Both the position numbers and the translations under genes were made by a program. Shown here piece after piece: positions 60,189-64,000 of a stretch of DNA of 64,000 nt. Location: positions 2,216,930-2,280,929 of the forward strand of contig NZ_KZ614146.1 of assembly GCF_002886185.1 (NCBI RefSeq), read 5' to 3'. Source of the stretch: Salipaludibacillus neizhouensis (lineage in GTDB: Bacteria; Bacillota; Bacilli; Bacillales; Salisediminibacteriaceae). Each line of letters opens with the position of its first letter. Position 1 is the stretch's first letter. The notes under the pieces are model-generated. The model searched no databases, was not told the DNA's origin, and worked only from the letters and a program-made list of their open reading frames with translations.

Positions 60189-61655
60189 TTATATCCGCTC
60201 CCTCATCGCTTCCCTTGCAATTTCCCGGTCATCAAAGGTGAAAGTTTGATCACCAATGATTTGGTATGTTTCATGACCTTTACCTGCAATCAAGATTACT
60301 TCGTCTTGACTCGCTTGGTTAATTGCAGTAATAATAGCGGTTTTCCTGTCTTCTATGATTTTATATCTATCTCCTTTAATTCCTTGTTTCATGTCATAAA
60401 GGATTGATAGGGGCTCCTCAGAACGAGGATTATCTGATGTTAAATAAACAAAATCAGCCAATTCATCTGCTATCGAAGCCATGAGAGGTCTTTTTGAGCG
60501 ATCACGATCTCCCCCGCAACCAATAATGACGGATATTTTTCCTTTAGCAAAACCTTTGATTGTTTCCAGCACATTTTTTAAACTGTCTGGAGTATGGGCA
60601 TAGTCTACAATGACGTGATAAGGTGTATCTCCTTCTATTCTTTCAAACCTTCCTGAAACGCCTTTTATAGCTTCTACACTTGTTTTAATAGAAGATATTG
60701 GCACTCCACTCGCATACGCTGCTGCGGCTGCTGCAAGTACGTTATACACGGAAAAAAGTCCGGTTAAATAAAGTTTAAACAGGTACTCCTCCCCCGCTAC
60801 TTCCAATGTAAAGTTCGTGCCATCTTCCCGGATCTTTACATCTTTCGCACGGAAGTCAGCTTGTTCCTCGATGCCATAAGTAATAATGGGTACTGCTGTC
60901 ATTGTTTCCAGCGTATTAAAATGTTTATCATCCACATTTAAAACAGCAATTTTTTTCACACTCTTATCAAAGTTACTGCCAAGTTGTGCAAAAAGTAATC
61001 CTTTTGCCTGTCCATATTTTTCCATCGTGCCATGATAATCCAGGTGGTCCTGAGAAAGGTTTGTAAAAACACCAATATTAAAGTCTGTTCCGTGGACTCG
61101 CCCTAATTCTAACGCGTGGGAAGAGACTTCCATTGTCACCGCTTCAACATTTTCTTTCACCATTTCCGCAAATTCTTTTTGCAATACGAGTGATTCCGGC
61201 GTTGTATTTTTCACACTGATTTCTTTTCCTTTGTACTTCATGTACATTGTACCAATTATACCTGTTTCCATTTTGAAATCAGATAAAATCTTCTCGATAA
61301 TATGTGTCGTTGTCGTTTTGCCGTTTGTACCAGTCACACCAATCATATGTAATTTTGAACTAGGTAGTCCATAAAAATGAGCAGAAAGAATAGCCATTGC
61401 ACGTTTGACATCTCTCACTTTAATCATTGGAACGTCTATAGTCAGCTCTTTTTCTACAACTAAAGCAACAGCTCCTTTCTGAATCGCGTGCTCAGCAAAA
61501 TCGTGTCCATCTACTGTAAAACCAGGAACACAGAAAAATAAGCTGTTTTTTTTAACGAGACGAGAATCCATTTCAACATGGGTAATTTCAGGATTCTTTG
61601 TTCCGATATATTCAAAGGATGGTAATACCTCCGTCAGTGTTTTTAAATCGGTCAT
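60189..61655 (-). CDS. murE: UDP-MurNAc-tripeptide synthetase, meso-DAP adding
   Basis: 488 residues from the ATG at 61655, 4 bases after AGAGGGAG; the upstream extension lacks homology. P-loop TGTNGKTTTT at 108-117. The substrate motif DNPR at 408-411 indicates meso-diaminopimelate rather than lysine, fitting a Bacillus-type wall. The carbamylated Lys region and SQDHLDYHGTMEKYGQAK are also present. It follows spoVD by 80 bases. Confidence 0.97.
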   Translation of the reverse strand: MTDLKTLTEVLPSFEYIGTKNPEITHVEMDSRLVKKNSLFFCVPGFTVDGHDFAEHAIQKGAVALVVEKELTIDVPMIKVRDVKRAMAILSAHFYGLPSSKLHMIGVTGTNGKTTTTHIIEKILSDFKMETGIIGTMYMKYKGKEISVKNTTPESLVLQKEFAEMVKENVEAVTMEVSSHALELGRVHGTDFNIGVFTNLSQDHLDYHGTMEKYGQAKGLLFAQLGSNFDKSVKKIAVLNVDDKHFNTLETMTAVPIITYGIEEQADFRAKDVKIREDGTNFTLEVAGEEYLFKLYLTGLFSVYNVLAAAAAAYASGVPISSIKTSVEAIKGVSGRFERIEGDTPYHVIVDYAHTPDSLKNVLETIKGFAKGKISVIIGCGGDRDRSKRPLMASIADELADFVYLTSDNPRSEEPLSILYDMKQGIKGDRYKIIEDRKTAIITAINQASQDEVILIAGKGHETYQIIGDQTFTFDDREIAREAMRERI

Positions 61656-61693
61656 TTTGCTCCCTCTTTCATGTACTTCTTTATTTTGTAAAG

Positions 61694-61722
61694 CAGCACC
61701 TACAACCAAATCATAGGTGCTG
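61694..61722. repeat. AGCACCTA-type palindromic hairpin
   Basis: CAGCACCTA (61694-61702) pairs with TAGGTGCTG (61714-61722), a 9-bp stem in the murE-spoVD spacer. It belongs to the same family as 3450, 19194 and 63810. It lies within the space that would hold the murE leader and spoVD transcript end; there is no T-run. Confidence 0.65.
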
Positions 61723-61735
61723 ACCCTTTAACATT

Positions 61736-63673
61736 TTACTGTTCTTCTTCGGTTTTGTCACCCAAATATATTCGAATTGTTGAACCTGTTTCTATTCTAG
61801 TTCCTGGATCAGGCGATTGTGAAACTACTTCCGTGCCATCCCCACTAATATCTAACTCAATATCATAGTATGCATCAAAAATCTCGCGCTTCGTTAAGCC
61901 TAATAAATCGGGTACTTCTATAACTGGTATGTCAGACCACGCCTCTTCTTTCTCTACTTGCTCTGTTCTTCTTGGAACGTCTAGAGCACGTAAACTGTCT
62001 TCAATAATATTTCCAACGATTGGAGCAGCTACAACCCCACCAAACTGTATCGTATCTTTCGGATTATCAATGGCTACATAAACAACAATTTCAGGGTCAT
62101 CAGCTGGAGCAAAACCAATAAAGGATACAATATGGTTATTTTCTAAATACTTTCCGTCTTTTGCTTTCTGCGCCGTACCGGTTTTACCACCGACTCGGTA
62201 TCCATCTACAAAAGCACCCCGTCCTGTTCCCTTAGCGACAACATATTCTAATGCTCTGCGAATTTCTGCAGAGGTTTCCTCTGAAATAACTTGTTTTTTC
62301 ACTACTGATTCTTTCTTACTTATGGTGTCGCCAGTTGCGCCGTCTAGCCATTCTTTTGCTAAATAAGGTTCGTATAAAGTACCTCCATTTATTGCAGCTG
62401 AAACCGCAGTAACTTGTTGAATCGGTGTTACAGAGACCCCTTGACCAAATGAAGTTGTCGCCAGTTCAAGAGGACCAACTACATCCAAGTCAAATAGTAT
62501 CCCTGTCCCTTCTCCTTGTAAATCAATTCCCGTTTCATTACCAAAACCAAAGTCATCGATATATTTAAAAAGTTTTTCTTTCCCTAACCTTTCGCCCAGT
62601 TCAACAAAACCGGGGTTACAAGAATTTTGGACAACTTCTAAAAAAGTTTGCTCCCCGTGTCCGCCTTTTTTCCAACACTTTAATCTTTTACCAGAAACTT
62701 TTACATACCCTGGATCATGAAAGTTATCTTCGTCGAGATCTACAACACCTTCTTCAAGGGCTGCAGCAAGTGTGATAATTTTAAACGTTGACCCTGGCTC
62801 GTACGTACTCCAAATTGGTTTATTTTGATTATAAATATCCGGTGGCACTTCCTGAAAGCTTTCCGGATCATAATCTGGCCGGGATGACATTGCGAGAATC
62901 TCTCCTGTTTTTGGATCCATCGCAATAGCCATTGCTCCATCTGGATTATAAGTGGCTTCGGCTTCATCCAGTTCCCTCTCGATAATTGTCTGAACGTTGG
63001 TATCAATCGTCAATTTTAAATCATCACCATTTTCAGGAGGCGTGTAACGATCTGCTAAGTTAGGCATCCTCTGTCCCTTAGCATCAGAGTAAAAGGATAC
63101 ATACCCTTTTTCCCCGGACAATTGTTCATCATAAAATAATTCGATACCAGTAAGGCCTTGGTTATCAATTCCAGCAAAGCCTAATACGTGAGACAAATAC
63201 TTTCCATACGGATAGTGTCGCATATTATCTTCAGCAATATAAACACCCTCCAGCTGTAATAGACGAACTTCATTTGCTAATTCATTCGATATTTTTCTTC
63301 CCTCCGGATTTATGCGAACAATAGATGTATTTTGAGTCACATATTCATATGCTTTTTCAGAAGTCATATGGAGTACCTCAGCTAATTGCTCCGAAACCTT
63401 TACAGGATCCTTTATTTGCCTTGGAACAACTAATACGGTAGGAGCAGTGACGTTTATCGCGAGCGGTTCGCCATTTCGGTCAAGGATATCTCCTCTTTCG
63501 GCTTCAAAAGGAATATTTCTTCCCCAGGACTCTTCTGCCTTTTCAGAAATCTCCTCACCCATAACTACTTGCACGTACCATAAACGTGCTCCCATAATTA
63601 AAAACAGTACTACCCCCGCAATTAAAGTAAATATGAGTCTTTTTCTAACTGTTACAAAGGATACAGTTTTCAT
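61736..63673 (-). CDS. spoVD: Stage V sporulation protein D (sporulation-specific class B PBP)
   Basis: 645 residues from the ATG at 63673, with GAGGAGG 6 bases upstream; a GTG at 63691 overlaps that site. One membrane span (about 12-28), a PBP dimerisation domain, a transpeptidase domain with STFK at 295-298 and KTGTAQ, and one C-terminal PASTA domain (about 580-640). It crosslinks spore cortex peptidoglycan together with SpoVE. It is highly similar to B. subtilis SpoVD in both length and order. Confidence 0.97.
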   Translation of the reverse strand: MKTVSFVTVRKRLIFTLIAGVVLFLIMGARLWYVQVVMGEEISEKAEESWGRNIPFEAERGDILDRNGEPLAINVTAPTVLVVPRQIKDPVKVSEQLAEVLHMTSEKAYEYVTQNTSIVRINPEGRKISNELANEVRLLQLEGVYIAEDNMRHYPYGKYLSHVLGFAGIDNQGLTGIELFYDEQLSGEKGYVSFYSDAKGQRMPNLADRYTPPENGDDLKLTIDTNVQTIIERELDEAEATYNPDGAMAIAMDPKTGEILAMSSRPDYDPESFQEVPPDIYNQNKPIWSTYEPGSTFKIITLAAALEEGVVDLDEDNFHDPGYVKVSGKRLKCWKKGGHGEQTFLEVVQNSCNPGFVELGERLGKEKLFKYIDDFGFGNETGIDLQGEGTGILFDLDVVGPLELATTSFGQGVSVTPIQQVTAVSAAINGGTLYEPYLAKEWLDGATGDTISKKESVVKKQVISEETSAEIRRALEYVVAKGTGRGAFVDGYRVGGKTGTAQKAKDGKYLENNHIVSFIGFAPADDPEIVVYVAIDNPKDTIQFGGVVAAPIVGNIIEDSLRALDVPRRTEQVEKEEAWSDIPVIEVPDLLGLTKREIFDAYYDIELDISGDGTEVVSQSPDPGTRIETGSTIRIYLGDKTEEEQ

Positions 63674-63752
63674 AAACAACCTCCTCACCAATCACTTGGT
63701 TCAGACATATGAAAGAAATGGACAGGTTAGAACGAAGCCACTGAAATATTAT

Positions 63753-63905
63753 CTAAGAAAAACGCCGTAGCCGTCTTTTATTAAATACACCGTGATCTTT
63801 AGCCACCCCCGAGTAGCACCTACGTATTGCGTGTAGGTGCTACTCGAAAGGAGGTGGGTTTCCCTTGACACGTGTGGCGTAAAGATAGCTGTCAACTTAT
63901 ACTTT
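63753..63905. repeat. Dispersed repeat family A, copy with AGCACCTA hairpin upstream of spoVD
   Basis: CTAAGAAAAACGCCGTAGCC, then GTCTTTTATTAAATACACCGTG, ATCTTTAGCCACC, an inner hairpin CGAGTAGCACCTAC (63810-63823) with GTAGGTGCTACTCG (63833-63846), TTTCCCTTG, CACGTGTGGCGTAAAGATAG and CTGTCAACTTA. Same block order as 33033 and 35333, which lack the inner hairpin. It fills the spoVD upstream region. Confidence 0.82.
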
Positions 63906-63914
63906 CTTATCTCC

Positions 63915-63958
63915 TCAAAAGGGCACTAAAAAAGTAAAAATCTCCTTTTTTAGTGCCC
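63915..63958 (-). terminator. Terminator upstream of spoVD (end of the preceding transcript)
   Basis: GGGCACTAAAAAAG (63921-63934) pairs perfectly over 14 bp with CTTTTTTAGTGCCC (63945-63958). On the minus strand TTTT follows. It probably ends the upstream gene, which should be pbpB by synteny and lies beyond the window; the last 40 bases hold no identifiable coding sequence. Confidence 0.75.
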
Positions 63959-64000
63959 GTTAGAACTATTTCGTCCGAAATATCACCTTACTAAGCTAAT

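Noticed and set aside
63915-63990. Short minus-strand frame ending GDFYFFSALLRR near the right edge
   Set aside because: It coincides with a perfect 14-bp terminator stem and has two in-frame stops just upstream; no start codon.

Overview
The window is about 64 kb of low-GC Bacillota DNA from an endospore-forming Bacillaceae, probably a halotolerant or halophilic genus related to Bacillus (inferred from the many acidic protein tails; genus not determined). Gene content and order follow the Bacillus subtilis segment that runs from the division and cell wall (dcw) cluster through sigE/sigG and the pyr operon to rpmB/yloUV. Almost every gene is on the minus strand. The exceptions are rpmB and rqcH, which are on the plus strand.

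Layout from right to left, in the direction of transcription: spoVD, murE, a MurF-like gene, mraY, murD, spoVE, murG, murB, divIB, ylxW, ylxX, sbp, ftsA, ftsZ (63.7-47.7 kb; wall precursor synthesis, spore cortex and division). Next come spoIIGA, sigE, sigG and ymxH (47.2-43.9 kb; the compartment-specific sporulation cascade), then ylmE, sepF, ylmG, ylmH, divIVA and T-box controlled ileS (43.7-37.6 kb), then lspA and rluD. The complete pyrimidine operon pyrR-P-B-C-AA-AB-K-D-F-E (35.6-23.5 kb) has three PyrR attenuators. A heterodimeric BmrC/BmrD-type ABC exporter follows (23.0-19.4 kb). After rqcH (plus strand) come yloC, remA, a dead gmk, rpoZ, coaBC, priA, fmt, rsmB, prpC, prkC, rsgA, rpe, thiN and spoVM (17.2-3.5 kb). 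The left end holds rpmB, yloU, a FakA-type fatty acid kinase (yloV) and a DegV (FakB-type) gene cut by the window edge.

Three things stand out. First, the gene between murE and mraY is an intact 445-codon MurF homologue with a destroyed ATP-binding loop and other lost catalytic motifs, so it looks like a pseudoenzyme kept inside the cell wall operon. Second, gmk, which is essential in B. subtilis, survives at its usual place only as a C-terminal remnant with nonsense codons and frameshifts. Other genes expected from the B. subtilis order (def, rlmN, ylmD, ylyA) are missing. Third, intergenic regions carry families of short dispersed repeats, including copies placed between PyrR attenuators and the genes they control, and one between spoIIGA and sigE. 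I saw no CRISPR array, tRNA, rRNA or intact insertion sequence.
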